From contig JBBQRO010000057.1 in assembly GCA_038214685.1 (NCBI GenBank), forward strand, positions 1 to 19,282: DNA of 19,282 nt, in the 5' to 3' direction. Positions 6,518 to 14,678 of the stretch are shown piece by piece. Origin of the DNA: CADCTB01 sp038214685. GTDB lineage: Bacteria > Actinomycetota > Acidimicrobiia > Acidimicrobiales > AC-14. The position numbers were made by a program, and so were the translations under genes. Below the pieces are notes generated by a model, which was given only the letters and a program-made list of their open reading frames with translations, did no database searches and was not told the origin of the DNA. Position 1 is the stretch's first letter. Every line of letters starts with the position of its first letter.

Positions 6518-7259
6518 GCCGGACCTCGGGCGGGAGGTGGCGCGACCACAGGTCGAGGGTCTCGCGGCCGCGCCCGGGATCGCTGGCGAGATCGAGCGCA
6601 GCGATGACAGGGCTCGGTGCGAAGAAGGAGTCGTCGACGGCGCCGGTGCGGTCATACCGCCGCCGGCACACATACGGCGCCGGCGCAACGGCGACGGTGC
6701 ACGCATGGCGTCCGAACTCGGCGTCACCGAGCAACGTCCGCGCCTGGCGAAGCGTCCTTGCGTCGGGCGCATAGAAGTCCCGAGGTACGTCACCCGCAAG
6801 CACGACGGGAGCGCCCCAGGCAGCCGCAGCGAACAGCTCGGCGATGACCCACCCCGGTCCCATCGGATCGTCCAGGCCGAGGTGCAGGCGCTCGCTCACC
6901 GGCCCGACCCCCACCGGGGGCAGAGCCGCAAGCGGGACCCGAACGGGCCGCCACACGTCAACGACCGCGTCGAACAGGTCGGGCACCGTCGGCTCGGCGT
7001 CTTCACCGACCAGGTGCGCGGCACGGAGCGAGGCGAGCTGCTTGGAGACGGTTCCAGGAGCACGGCCCACCAGCTTCGCCGTCGCCCGCACACCGCCGGC
7101 GGCCGAGCCGTCCAACACGGCGAGCGCAACGTGAAGCAGCGAGGGCGTCTCAAGACGCGGCGCACCACGCGCAGCCGGCAATCCGGCGAGCACCGGGACA
7201 TCGGTGTCGACGAGCAAGGGGCGGCGCCACAGGCGCAGGCGGCCCCCTCTGACCAGCAC
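6507..7259 (-). CDS. AbiEi-like winged-helix protein, probable partner of the nucleotidyltransferase
   Basis: About 250 residues if started at GTG 7259, just 3' of the tRNA-Leu gene; the frame is open further upstream only because it runs through the tRNA. A helix-turn-helix is visible in VRATAKLVGRAPGTVSKQLA, followed by ASLRAAHLV. The C-terminal part contains WVIAELFAAAAWGAPVVLAG and ends PSPVIAALDLASDPGRGRET-LDLW, a pattern seen at the end of AbiEi-type proteins paired with nucleotidyltransferases. The order (regulator first) and 11-base overlap fit a two-gene AbiE-like type IV toxin-antitoxin unit, in which AbiEi represses the operon and counteracts the toxin. No recognisable Shine-Dalgarno fixes the start; TTG and GTG codons further in are alternatives. 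The AbiEi assignment depends largely on context. Confidence 0.65.
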   Translation of the reverse strand: MLVRGGRLRLWRRPLLVDTDVPVLAGLPAARGAPRLETPSLLHVALAVLDGSAAGGVRATAKLVGRAPGTVSKQLASLRAAHLVGEDAEPTVPDLFDAVVDVWRPVRVPLAALPPVGVGPVSERLHLGLDDPMGPGWVIAELFAAAAWGAPVVLAGDVPRDFYAPDARTLRQARTLLGDAEFGRHACTVAVAPAPYVCRRRYDRTGAVDDSFFAPSPVIAALDLASDPGRGRETLDLWSRHLPPEVRRVW

Positions 7260-7269
7260 TTTTACCCAG

Positions 7270-7353
<84 letters not shown>

Positions 7354-7407
7354 GAGCGACGAGACCACGGTAGCGGAAGCGGAGGCTCTTGGTAGGCGGG
7401 GCCTGGG

Positions 7408-7422
7408 TAAGCTCGGGCCGAG
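7408..7422 (+). promoter_or_regulatory. Candidate -10 box for the fhaA operon
   Basis: TAAGCT (7408-7413) fits the actinobacterial -10 pattern TANNNT and lies 9 bases before the fhaA ATG, so the mRNA would have almost no leader. No good -35 or Shine-Dalgarno is visible. The promoter role is inferred from position. Confidence 0.4.
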
Positions 7423-8079
7423 ATGGGACTGCAGGGTTTCGAGCAACGCCTGGAACGGCTGGTCGAGGGTGTGTTCGCCAAGACCTTCCGTAGCGGGCTG
7501 AAGCCGGTCGAGATCGGCCGGCGGCTCACGCGCGACATGGACCTGCACCGCACCCTGGGCGTGAACGGACCGCTGGCCCCCAATCATTTCACCGTGGCCC
7601 TGAGCGCCACCGATTCCGAGCAGTTCGAGTCGTTCGCCGAGGTGCTGACCCGGGAGCTGGCCGAGGCGGCTCGCGACCATGCCCGCACCGAGGGGTACGG
7701 GTTCGTGGGCCCGGTCCACGTGGAGCTGAACATCGACGAGTCCCTCAGCCAGGGCCAGTTCCTGGTGGCCAGCGGGTTCCAGGAGGCTCCCGGGGGCGCA
7801 GCCGTCGGGTCGATCTTCCTGGAGGACGGCCGGCGGGTGGAGATCGGCGAGCAGGCCCTGTCCATCGGCCGCATGCCCGAGTGCGACGTGGCCCTGTCGG
7901 ATGCGAACGTGAGCCGCAAGCACGCCGAAGTCCGCCGCCAGGGCACCGGGTTCGTGGTCGTCGACCTCGGCTCCACCAACGGCACCCGGGTCAACGGGGC
8001 GCAGGTCAAGGAGCGCCTGCTCAACAACGGCGACGAGATCACGGTGGGCTCCACCAAGCTCCGTTTCGAGGCGTCCTAG
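7423..8079 (+). CDS. fhaA: FhaA: FHA-domain regulator of peptidoglycan synthesis
   Basis: 218 residues. Residues 1 to about 120 (GLQGFEQRLERLVEGVFAKT and KPVEIGRRLTRDMD) are the DUF3662 domain found at the N-terminus of FhaA. The FHA domain follows at about 130-215, with SIGRMPECDVALSDANVSRK, HAEV and VDLGSTNGTRVNG, which hold the Gly-Arg, Ser-Arg-x-His and Ser-Thr-Asn-Gly phosphothreonine-binding elements. FhaA binds phosphorylated partners such as the MviN flippase in mycobacteria and is a PknB substrate. The M. tuberculosis protein is about 527 residues because of a long disordered middle; here the two domains are almost directly joined. It is first in the operon, with fhaB starting 5 bases after its stop. 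Confidence 0.93.
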   Translation: MGLQGFEQRLERLVEGVFAKTFRSGLKPVEIGRRLTRDMDLHRTLGVNGPLAPNHFTVALSATDSEQFESFAEVLTRELAEAARDHARTEGYGFVGPVHVELNIDESLSQGQFLVASGFQEAPGGAAVGSIFLEDGRRVEIGEQALSIGRMPECDVALSDANVSRKHAEVRRQGTGFVVVDLGSTNGTRVNGAQVKERLLNNGDEITVGSTKLRFEAS

Positions 8080-8084
8080 CCGCA

Positions 8085-8570
8085 GTGCCCGATTCTCTCC
8101 TCACCATCCTCAAGTTCTGCCTCCTGGCCCTGCTCTACCTTTTCTTCCTCCGGGTACTGCGGGCCGTCTGGGCCGAGATGAACGCACCCCGCACCGTGGC
8201 CGCCGCCCCCGGCCCGACCGCCCGATCGGCGAAGAACTGGGGGGGATCGACCCGGGGCGGTGGGGGCAGCGGCAACGGCAAGGCCGGTGGGCGCCTGCGG
8301 GTCATCGAGCCGCCCGAGACCAAGGGCCAGACCTACGACCTCGACGACGAGCTCACAGTCGGCCGGGCGGGCGGCTGCCACATCACCCTCGACGACACCT
8401 ACGTCTCCCAACTGCACGCTCGCGTCTTCCGGCGTGAGGCGCAGCTCTACGTGGAGGACCTGGGCTCCACCAATGGCACCTTCCTCAACCGCAAGAAGGT
8501 CACCGCCCCGATCGCCATCCGAAAAGGCGACCGCCTCCAGATCGGCAAGACCGTGATGGAGCTCCAGTAG
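8085..8570 (+). CDS. fhaB: FhaB/FipA-like membrane-anchored FHA protein
   Basis: 161 residues from GTG 8085. A transmembrane helix at about residues 4-24 (LLTILKFCLLALLYLFFLRV) is followed by a Gly/Ser/Pro-rich linker and one FHA domain at about 70-160. That domain shows ELTVGRAGGCHITLDDTYVS, QLHARVF, VEDLGSTNGTFLNRKKV and GDRLQIGKTVMEL. The T-V-G-R element is where PknA/PknB phosphorylate FhaB homologues. In mycobacteria FipA (FhaB) links kinase signalling to the divisome at the membrane. Size, topology and position second in the operon match the M. tuberculosis protein (155 residues) closely. The upstream open frame is out-of-gene extension, and the GTG lies 5 bases after the fhaA stop, so translation is probably coupled. 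Confidence 0.92.
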   Translation: MPDSLLTILKFCLLALLYLFFLRVLRAVWAEMNAPRTVAAAPGPTARSAKNWGGSTRGGGGSGNGKAGGRLRVIEPPETKGQTYDLDDELTVGRAGGCHITLDDTYVSQLHARVFRREAQLYVEDLGSTNGTFLNRKKVTAPIAIRKGDRLQIGKTVMELQ

Positions 8571-8619
8571 TGGTCGGCCCGGGAGGTCGGCCCATCGGCA
8601 TTCATCGGGCGGAAGCCCG

Positions 8620-9936
8620 ATGACCCAGCTTCGGGCCGGAGCGGCCACCGACGTGGGCCGCGTCCGACAGATCAACGAGGACCGCTTCCTGTCCGACGAG
8701 CGCCTGTTCGCCGTCGCCGACGGCGTGGGCGGCCACCAAGCCGGCGAGGTGGCGTCACAGACTTCGGTGGAGACCCTCCTGCGCGCCTTCACCGATGGTG
8801 AGCACACCATCGAGGGCCTGATCGCCGCGGCCGAAGCGGCCAACACGGCCGTCTGGCAGCTGGCCCAGGGCAGCCGGGAGAAGCGGGGCATGGGCACCAC
8901 CCTCACCGCCCTGGCCCTGGTCCAGGAGAACGGCGAGGAGCAGCTCGGCCTCATCAACGTGGGCGACTCCCGTGCCTACCTGCTCCAGCAGGGCGAGCTG
9001 ATCCAGCTCACCGAGGACCACAGCCTGGTCGAGGAGCTGGTGAGGGACGGCAAGCTCACGTCGGCCGAGGCCCAGGTCCACCCCCAGCGCTCGATCATCA
9101 CCCGGGCCCTGGGCATGGAGCCGGCGATCCAGGTCGACTCCTGGGAGATCACCCCGTTCCAGGGCGACCGCATCCTGCTGTGCAGCGACGGGCTCACCAA
9201 CGAGCTGTCCGACGAGCGCATCGCCTCCACCCTCCGCCAGTTGGCCGACCCCCAGGAGGCGGCCCACGACCTGGTCCGCCAGGCCCGGGCCTCGGGCGGC
9301 AGCGACAACATCACCGTGGTAGTGATCGACGTGGTCGATGACGACGGCCGATCGCAGCAGGCCTCGGCCGCCCTGGCCGGCGACGCCGGCTCGACCCGTC
9401 CGGCCCCCGCCCCGACGGTGGCCACGGCCCAGCCCGACCTCGACCAGACCAGGAGCAGGGTGGCCGCCCCGCCGGCGCCCGAGCCCCCCTCGGCGGCGGC
9501 GCGACCCTCGCTCGCCCCGCCCCATCCGCCGGCCAGGGGTCGACGCCTGACCTGGCGAGTGTTCGTGTTCCTCTTCGCCGTGCTCGCCGTGCTGGGCGCC
9601 GCCGTCTGGGCCGTGGCCTGGTACGCCCGCGGTGCCTACTTCGTGGGCATCGACAGCGAGCAGGTGGCCATCTTCCGGGGCCGCCCGGGCGGGCTCCTGT
9701 GGTTCGACCCCACGGTCGTCGAGCGCAAGCAGCAGCCCACGGGCGCCGAACTGCTGCCGGCTCAGCGCATCGAGCTCGACGCCGGCCACGTGGTGCCGAG
9801 CAAGGCGGCGGCCGACCGCTACGTCAACAACCTGCGCCAGGAGGTCGAGGCCCGGAGAGCCACGCCCCCCACGCTGATCCCGGACTCGACCGCCACCACG
9901 CTCCCTCCGTCGACCACCACCACGTCGCGCCCATGA
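8620..9936 (+). CDS. pstP: PstP: membrane-anchored PP2C-type Ser/Thr phosphatase
   Basis: 438 residues. The cytoplasmic PP2C domain spans about 1-240 with all metal motifs: VGRVRQINEDRF, AVADGVGGHQAGE, GMGTTLTAL, NVGDSRAYLL, TEDHSLVEELV, CSDGLTNELSDE and GGSDNITVVVID. A Pro/Ala-rich linker leads to a transmembrane helix at about 314-337 and an extracytoplasmic domain that ends in TTLPPSTTTTSRP. PstP dephosphorylates PknB and its substrates and so resets growth and division signalling. The start ATG 8620 is preceded by GGAAG about 5 bases away. The gene follows fhaB after 49 bases and is followed by rodA after 10. The length is slightly shorter than the roughly 510 residues of M. tuberculosis PstP, mainly outside the catalytic domain. 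Confidence 0.94.
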   Translation: MTQLRAGAATDVGRVRQINEDRFLSDERLFAVADGVGGHQAGEVASQTSVETLLRAFTDGEHTIEGLIAAAEAANTAVWQLAQGSREKRGMGTTLTALALVQENGEEQLGLINVGDSRAYLLQQGELIQLTEDHSLVEELVRDGKLTSAEAQVHPQRSIITRALGMEPAIQVDSWEITPFQGDRILLCSDGLTNELSDERIASTLRQLADPQEAAHDLVRQARASGGSDNITVVVIDVVDDDGRSQQASAALAGDAGSTRPAPAPTVATAQPDLDQTRSRVAAPPAPEPPSAAARPSLAPPHPPARGRRLTWRVFVFLFAVLAVLGAAVWAVAWYARGAYFVGIDSEQVAIFRGRPGGLLWFDPTVVERKQQPTGAELLPAQRIELDAGHVVPSKAAADRYVNNLRQEVEARRATPPTLIPDSTATTLPPSTTTTSRP

Positions 9937-9946
9937 GCCCGGTCCG

Positions 9947-11263
9947 ATGAGCACCGTCCTGGGCGCTATCCGGCGCAACACCGAACTGGGCCTCATGCTC
10001 ATGGCCGGCGTCCTCACCGCCGGCGCCTACACCCTGGCCGGCCTGGGTCGCAGCGCCTCCCTACCGGCCAACCTGGTCCCGTTCCTGGTGATCATCCTCG
10101 GCCTGCTGGCCGTGGCCCACGTGGCCACCCGCCGACTGGCCCCCAGCGCCGACGGCATCCTCCTGCCCGTGGCCGGACTGCTCAACGGGGTGGGCTACGT
10201 CTTCATCGCCCGCCTCGACTCCGACCTCGCCGGCCCGCAGGCCCTGTGGACCGCCATAGGAGTGGGCGCCTACGTGACCACTCTGGCCCTGGTCCGGCGG
10301 GCCCGCGACATCGAGCGCCTCCGGTACACCTTCGCCCTCGTCGGCATCGGACTCCTGCTCATGCCCCTGCTCCCGGTGGTCGGCCAGAACATCAACGGCG
10401 CCCGACTGTGGGTGCGCCTCGGGTCGATCACCTTCCAGCCCGGCGAGCTGGCCAAGATCGCCCTCTGCGTCTTCTTCGCTTCTTACCTGGTGGAGAAGCA
10501 ACCGCTGCTGGCCATGGGCACCCGGAAGGTCGCCGGCGTGTGGCTGCCCAACGTTCGCCACTTCGGGCCCATCGTGCTGGCCTGGGCCGCGTCGCTGGTC
10601 GTGATGTTCTGGGAGCGCGACCTGGGCTCGTCGCTGCTGTTCTTCGCCCTCTTCATCGTGCTGCTGTGGGTGGCCACCAACCGGGGCGTGTACCTGGGCA
10701 TCGGTGGGCTGATGTTCGCCGGCGGGGCGTTCATCGCCTGGTCGGTGTTCGACCATGTCAAGACCCGCATCAGCATCCTCACCGACCCGTGGTCGGTGGC
10801 CAACGACGCCGGCTACCAGACGGTGCAGGCCATGTTCGCCTTCGCCGCCGGCGGCATCACCGGCACGAACATCGGCCAGGGCAGCCCCCAGCGCATCCCC
10901 GCGGTCTCCACCGACTTCATCTTCGCCGCCATCGGCGAGGAACTGGGCCTGCTGGGAACGGCGGCCGTGCTGACGGCGTTTTTGCTCATGGTGGGCGCCG
11001 GGCTGAGGATCGCCATGCGGGTGGAATCGCCGTTCGAGAAGCTGCTGGCCGCCGGCCTCACTGCCATCATCGGCCTGCAGACCTTCATCATCCTGGGCGG
11101 GGTAACCCGCCTGATCCCCCTCACCGGCATCACCCTGCCGTTCGTCTCCTACGGAGGCTCGTCGCTCATTTCGAACTACATCCTCCTGGCCCTGCTCCTT
11201 CGCATCTCCGCCGACGACCACGAGCGGGCGCCGGCCCCGGTGCGAGACTCGGTGTCGGCGTGA
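9947..11263 (+). CDS. rodA: RodA/FtsW-family SEDS peptidoglycan glycosyltransferase
   Basis: 438 residues, polytopic throughout with about 10 to 12 hydrophobic segments. SEDS hallmarks are visible: GARLWVRLGSITFQPGELAK, WERDLGSSLLFFALFIVLLW, and PAVSTDFIFAAIGEELGLLG with the conserved Asp of the S-T-D-F segment required for activity in RodA/FtsW. The C-terminal FVSYGGSSLISNYILLALLL is also present. It polymerises lipid II into glycan strands at the membrane and works with a class B transpeptidase, here encoded by the next gene. The ATG is 10 bases after the pstP stop, and the stop overlaps the pbpA start (GTGA), so the polymerase and cross-linker are made as a coupled pair. Operon position, rather than sequence alone, decides RodA over FtsW. 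Confidence 0.94.
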   Translation: MSTVLGAIRRNTELGLMLMAGVLTAGAYTLAGLGRSASLPANLVPFLVIILGLLAVAHVATRRLAPSADGILLPVAGLLNGVGYVFIARLDSDLAGPQALWTAIGVGAYVTTLALVRRARDIERLRYTFALVGIGLLLMPLLPVVGQNINGARLWVRLGSITFQPGELAKIALCVFFASYLVEKQPLLAMGTRKVAGVWLPNVRHFGPIVLAWAASLVVMFWERDLGSSLLFFALFIVLLWVATNRGVYLGIGGLMFAGGAFIAWSVFDHVKTRISILTDPWSVANDAGYQTVQAMFAFAAGGITGTNIGQGSPQRIPAVSTDFIFAAIGEELGLLGTAAVLTAFLLMVGAGLRIAMRVESPFEKLLAAGLTAIIGLQTFIILGGVTRLIPLTGITLPFVSYGGSSLISNYILLALLLRISADDHERAPAPVRDSVSA

Positions 11264-12711
11264 ACACCCAGATCCGCAAGCTGGGCATCGTGATGCTGGT
11301 GCTGTTCTCGGCCCTCTTCATCCAGCTGAACTACCTGCAGGTCATCGAGGCCGGCGACCTCAACGCCCATCCGGCCAACAGCCGGGCCGTCGTCCGTGAC
11401 TTCGTGCGGCCCCGGGGGGTGATCCAGACCTCCGACGGGGCGGTGCTGGCCCAGTCGGTGCCGTCGAACGACGCCTTCAAGCTCCAGCGCCAGTACCCGC
11501 TCGGGGCACTCTTCGGCCATGTCACCGGGTACTTCTCCTTCACCTACGGCAGCGAAGGCGTCGAGCGGGAGTACAACGACGCCCTCACCGGCAAGGTGGC
11601 ACAGAACTCCTTCAGCCCCCGCGACCTCCTGGTGGAGCGCGACAAGACCGCCAACGTCACCCTTACCCTGTCGAAGAGCCTGCAGGAGCTGGCCACCGCC
11701 CAGCTCGGCGAGCGTAAGGGCTCGGTCGTGGCCCTCGACCCTCGGACCGGGGCCATCCTGGCCTTGGTCGACTACCCCACCTACGACCCCACCATTCTGG
11801 CTTCCCACGACCAGGACGCCGTCCGCGCCGCCTGGACCGAGCTCAACGCGGATGCGGACAATCCGCTGTTGCCCCGCACGTACCGCGAGCGCTATCCACC
11901 CGGATCCAGCTTCAAGGTGGTGACCGCCGCAGTGGGGCTGGCCACCGGCACGGCCTCGCCGACGCAACCCTCCTACCCCACCCTGCGCGAGCTGTTGCTG
12001 CCCAACGCCGGCGGCCAGACGCTGCAGAACTTTGGCGGCGGCTCCTGCGGCGGCCCGCTCACCGAGGCCCTGCGGGTCTCCTGCAACACCGCCTTCGCCC
12101 AACTCGGGCTCGACATCGGCGCTCAGAAGATGGTGGCCGGCGCCGAGGCGTTCGGCTTCAACGAGGTCCCGCCGATCGACCTGCCCTTCGCCGCCGAATC
12201 GTTCTTCCCGCCGACCAGCGCCTTCGCCCGTGACCTGCCCGGGCTGGCCAAGTCGGCCATCGGCCAGCAGGACGTTTCCGCCACCCCGCTGCAGATGGCC
12301 CTGGTGGCCGCCGGCATCGCCAACAACGGGGTGATCATGACCCCCCACGTCCTCGGCGAGGTGCGCGACTCCGAGGGCGAGGTGATCCAGCGCTACGACG
12401 CCAAGCCGTGGCTGACCGCGGTGCCGCCCAACGTGGCCCAGGCCACCCGCGACATGATGGTCGGCGTGGTCGCCGGCGGTTCAGGCACCCGGGCACAGAT
12501 CCCGGGCGTCGCCGTGGCCGGCAAGACCGGCACCGCCCAGACGGGTCTCGACAAGTCCCACGTCTGGTTCGTGGCCTTCGCCCCCGCCGAGGCCCCCCGC
12601 GTGGCCGTCGCCGTCATGCTCGAAGACCAGCCCAGCACCACCGAGGTCACCGGCGGCGCCCTCGCCGCCCCGATCGCCCAGGCCGTGATGCGGGCCGCAT
12701 TGGCCCCGTAG
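11260..12711 (+). CDS. pbpA: PbpA: class B penicillin-binding protein (transpeptidase)
   Basis: 483 residues from GTG 11260, overlapping the rodA stop by 4 bases. One N-terminal membrane anchor (about residues 8-26) is followed by a short pedestal domain and the transpeptidase domain. The three active-site motifs are present: S-x-x-K at Ser216 to Lys219 in PPGSSFKVVT, S-x-N at Ser274 to Asn276 in RVSCNTAFAQ, and K-T-G at 422-424 in VAGKTGTAQT. The enzyme cross-links stem peptides outside the membrane and is the beta-lactam target. The length agrees with M. tuberculosis PbpA (491 residues). It is the natural partner of the SEDS protein before it and is followed 9 bases later by pknB. Confidence 0.94.
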   Translation: MNTQIRKLGIVMLVLFSALFIQLNYLQVIEAGDLNAHPANSRAVVRDFVRPRGVIQTSDGAVLAQSVPSNDAFKLQRQYPLGALFGHVTGYFSFTYGSEGVEREYNDALTGKVAQNSFSPRDLLVERDKTANVTLTLSKSLQELATAQLGERKGSVVALDPRTGAILALVDYPTYDPTILASHDQDAVRAAWTELNADADNPLLPRTYRERYPPGSSFKVVTAAVGLATGTASPTQPSYPTLRELLLPNAGGQTLQNFGGGSCGGPLTEALRVSCNTAFAQLGLDIGAQKMVAGAEAFGFNEVPPIDLPFAAESFFPPTSAFARDLPGLAKSAIGQQDVSATPLQMALVAAGIANNGVIMTPHVLGEVRDSEGEVIQRYDAKPWLTAVPPNVAQATRDMMVGVVAGGSGTRAQIPGVAVAGKTGTAQTGLDKSHVWFVAFAPAEAPRVAVAVMLEDQPSTTEVTGGALAAPIAQAVMRAALAP

Positions 12712-12720
12712 GCTGATTTC
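12709..12720 (+). promoter_or_regulatory. Candidate internal -10 box for pknB
   Basis: TAGGCT (12709-12714) overlaps the pbpA stop codon and stands 6 bases before the pknB GTG, matching TANNNT at leaderless spacing. No Shine-Dalgarno is seen between the genes. It could let pknB be expressed apart from the operon, but chance occurrence is possible because TAG is the stop codon itself. Confidence 0.35.
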
Positions 12721-14541
12721 GTGGTATCTCAGGTCTTCACAGGCCGCTACCAGATCGTGCGACACCTGGCCCGCGGCGGCATGGCCGAGGTCTATCTGGC
12801 CCGCGACCTGTTGCTCGATCGCCCCGTCGCCCTCAAGGTCCTGTTCCCCGAGTTCGCCACCGACCGGTCCTTCGTCGAGCGTTTTCGCCGGGAGGCCCGC
12901 TCGGCGGCCAACCTCAACCACCCCAACATCGTGTCCATTTACGACTGGGGCGAGGAGGACGGCACCTACTTCATCGTCATGGAGTACGTCGACGGCCTGA
13001 CGCTGCGCGATCTCATCCGCGGCCAGGGCCCGCTATTGGCCAGCCGGGCCGCCGAGATCGGCGCCGACATCGCCGGCGCCCTGCAGTTCGCCCACGTGGG
13101 CGGCGTCATCCACCGCGACGTCAAGCCCGGCAACGTCCTCATCACCACCAGCCAGGTCAAGGTGACCGACTTCGGCATCGCCCGGGCCGGCGACCCGGCC
13201 GAGAGCCTCACCCAGGCCGGCGCGGTCATGGGCACGGCCACGTACTTCTCCCCCGAGCAGGCCCAGGGTCACGTGGTCGACCCCCGCACCGACGTCTACT
13301 CCCTCGGGGTGGTCCTCTATGAGATGGTGGCCGGCCGTCCCCCCTTCACCGGCGACAACCCGGTGTCGATCGCCTACCAGCACGTGCGGGAGGAGCCGGT
13401 GCCGCCCAGCGAGCACAACCCCGACGTGCCGCCGATCTTCGAGGCCATCGTGGGCAAGGCCATGGCTAAGAACCGGATCAACCGCTACTCCAGCGCGGAC
13501 GACCTGCGCGCCGACCTGCTCCGCTTCAACTCCGGCCACGCCATCTCCGCCGAACCACTCCGCCCCGCGGCAGCGCTCACGGGGGTGATGGCCAGTGGTG
13601 GCGGCGCAGTTCCGGCCGCCGACGCCACCCGGGTCCAGCAGGGCGTCGACAGCACCCGGATGGTGAGTGTGGCCGAGGGGCCCATGCTCGTCGAGGACCG
13701 GCCGGGGGGCCGGACCAGCACCTACATCATCATCCTGGTCACCCTGCTGGCCCTCCTCGGCGGACTGCTCTTCCTCGTCGGTCGCCAGCTCGGCGTAGGC
13801 GGGGCCCAGGAGGTCACCGTTCCCCAGCTCATCGGGCGGGACGTGGCCGACGCCGACCGCGAACTGCGTGCCGCCGGCCTCGAGCCCGAGCGGCGCGAGG
13901 TGCCCAGCGAGGTCAACCCGGTCGGACAGGTCACCGCCCAGGAGCCGCTGGCCAACACCCAGGTTCGCCGGGGCGCCACCGTGGTCATCTCGGTCAGCTC
14001 GGGTGCGCCGGTCATCGACGTCCCCGACGTGCGGAACCGCACGCTCGATATGGCCAGGGAGACGCTCGTCACCGCCGGGTTCCGGGTCGAGGTGAACCCG
14101 GTGAACAGCGACCAACCCCCGAATACCGTGATCGACCAGGCGCCGGCGCCGGCGAGCAAGGCACCCAAGGGCTCCAGCGTCACCCTCACCGTGTCCAGGG
14201 GCGTGGAACAGATCGTGGTGCCGGACGTGCGGACCCGGAGGGCCAGCGATGCCGCCAACCTTCTCGGCCAGGCCGGGTTCCGCACCGCCACCCGAAACGA
14301 GGCCAGCGAGGACTTCGACGACGGCGAGGTCATCCGCACCGAGCCGGCCCAGGGCACGCCCCTCCCCCGCAACAGCACGGTGACGCTGGTGGTCTCCACT
14401 GGGCCCGCCCCCACCACCACCCAGCTCCCGTCCACCACCCTCCCGCCGCCGACCACCCTCCCGCCGCCCCCCACCACCACTCTGCCGACCACCACGTCGA
14501 CCACCCGTTCCTCGACCACGACGACCACGACGCGGCCCTAA
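12721..14541 (+). CDS. pknB: PknB: PASTA-domain Ser/Thr protein kinase
   Basis: 606 residues from GTG. The kinase domain spans about 10-275: glycine loop LARGGMAEVYLA, Lys39 in VALKV, Glu in RREAR, HRDVKPGN with Asp133, DFG at 150-152, and an activation loop with Thr172/Thr174 in VMGTATYFSPEQ matching the PknB autophosphorylation sites. A juxtamembrane linker, a transmembrane helix at about 335-357, and three PASTA repeats (about 365-430, 432-497 and 498-566) follow, then a tail made almost only of Thr, Pro and Ser ending TTTTTTRP. PASTA domains sense muropeptide or lipid II outside the cell. M. tuberculosis PknB has four PASTA repeats and is preceded by pknA; here there are three and no pknA. 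Confidence 0.95.
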   Translation: MVSQVFTGRYQIVRHLARGGMAEVYLARDLLLDRPVALKVLFPEFATDRSFVERFRREARSAANLNHPNIVSIYDWGEEDGTYFIVMEYVDGLTLRDLIRGQGPLLASRAAEIGADIAGALQFAHVGGVIHRDVKPGNVLITTSQVKVTDFGIARAGDPAESLTQAGAVMGTATYFSPEQAQGHVVDPRTDVYSLGVVLYEMVAGRPPFTGDNPVSIAYQHVREEPVPPSEHNPDVPPIFEAIVGKAMAKNRINRYSSADDLRADLLRFNSGHAISAEPLRPAAALTGVMASGGGAVPAADATRVQQGVDSTRMVSVAEGPMLVEDRPGGRTSTYIIILVTLLALLGGLLFLVGRQLGVGGAQEVTVPQLIGRDVADADRELRAAGLEPERREVPSEVNPVGQVTAQEPLANTQVRRGATVVISVSSGAPVIDVPDVRNRTLDMARETLVTAGFRVEVNPVNSDQPPNTVIDQAPAPASKAPKGSSVTLTVSRGVEQIVVPDVRTRRASDAANLLGQAGFRTATRNEASEDFDDGEVIRTEPAQGTPLPRNSTVTLVVSTGPAPTTTQLPSTTLPPPTTLPPPPTTTLPTTTSTTRSSTTTTTTRP

Positions 14542-14574
14542 CCGAGCGACGCGGCCAACCCCGTCGCCCCACCA

Positions 14575-14598
14575 GCCGGCCGTGCACAGCGCGCCGGC
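14575..14598. other. Weak hairpin in the pknB/trpG convergent gap
   Basis: The 137-base gap between the convergent pknB and trpG genes has one inverted repeat: GCCGGC at 14575-14580 and 14593-14598 around a 12-base loop. There is no T-tract. It could act as a terminator for either strand. Nothing else was recognised in the gap. Confidence 0.25.
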
Positions 14599-14678
14599 AA
14601 CTGCTGCGGCCGTCTCGGCGTCGACATCCACAACCCCACCCTGCCTTCCCGCCAGCCGTCGGCCTCCGCGTCGGTTCG

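Noticed and set aside
8755..11221. Long minus-strand open frames opposite pstP and rodA (8755-10017 and 10061-11221)
   Set aside because: They are shadows of the real genes in high-GC DNA, with translations rich in Gly, Gln and His repeats and no recognisable fold.
14400..14540. A dense repeat of ACC/CCG codons near the 3' end of pknB resembling a tandem repeat array
   Set aside because: It is explained by the Thr/Pro-rich tail of the kinase and has no fixed repeat unit.
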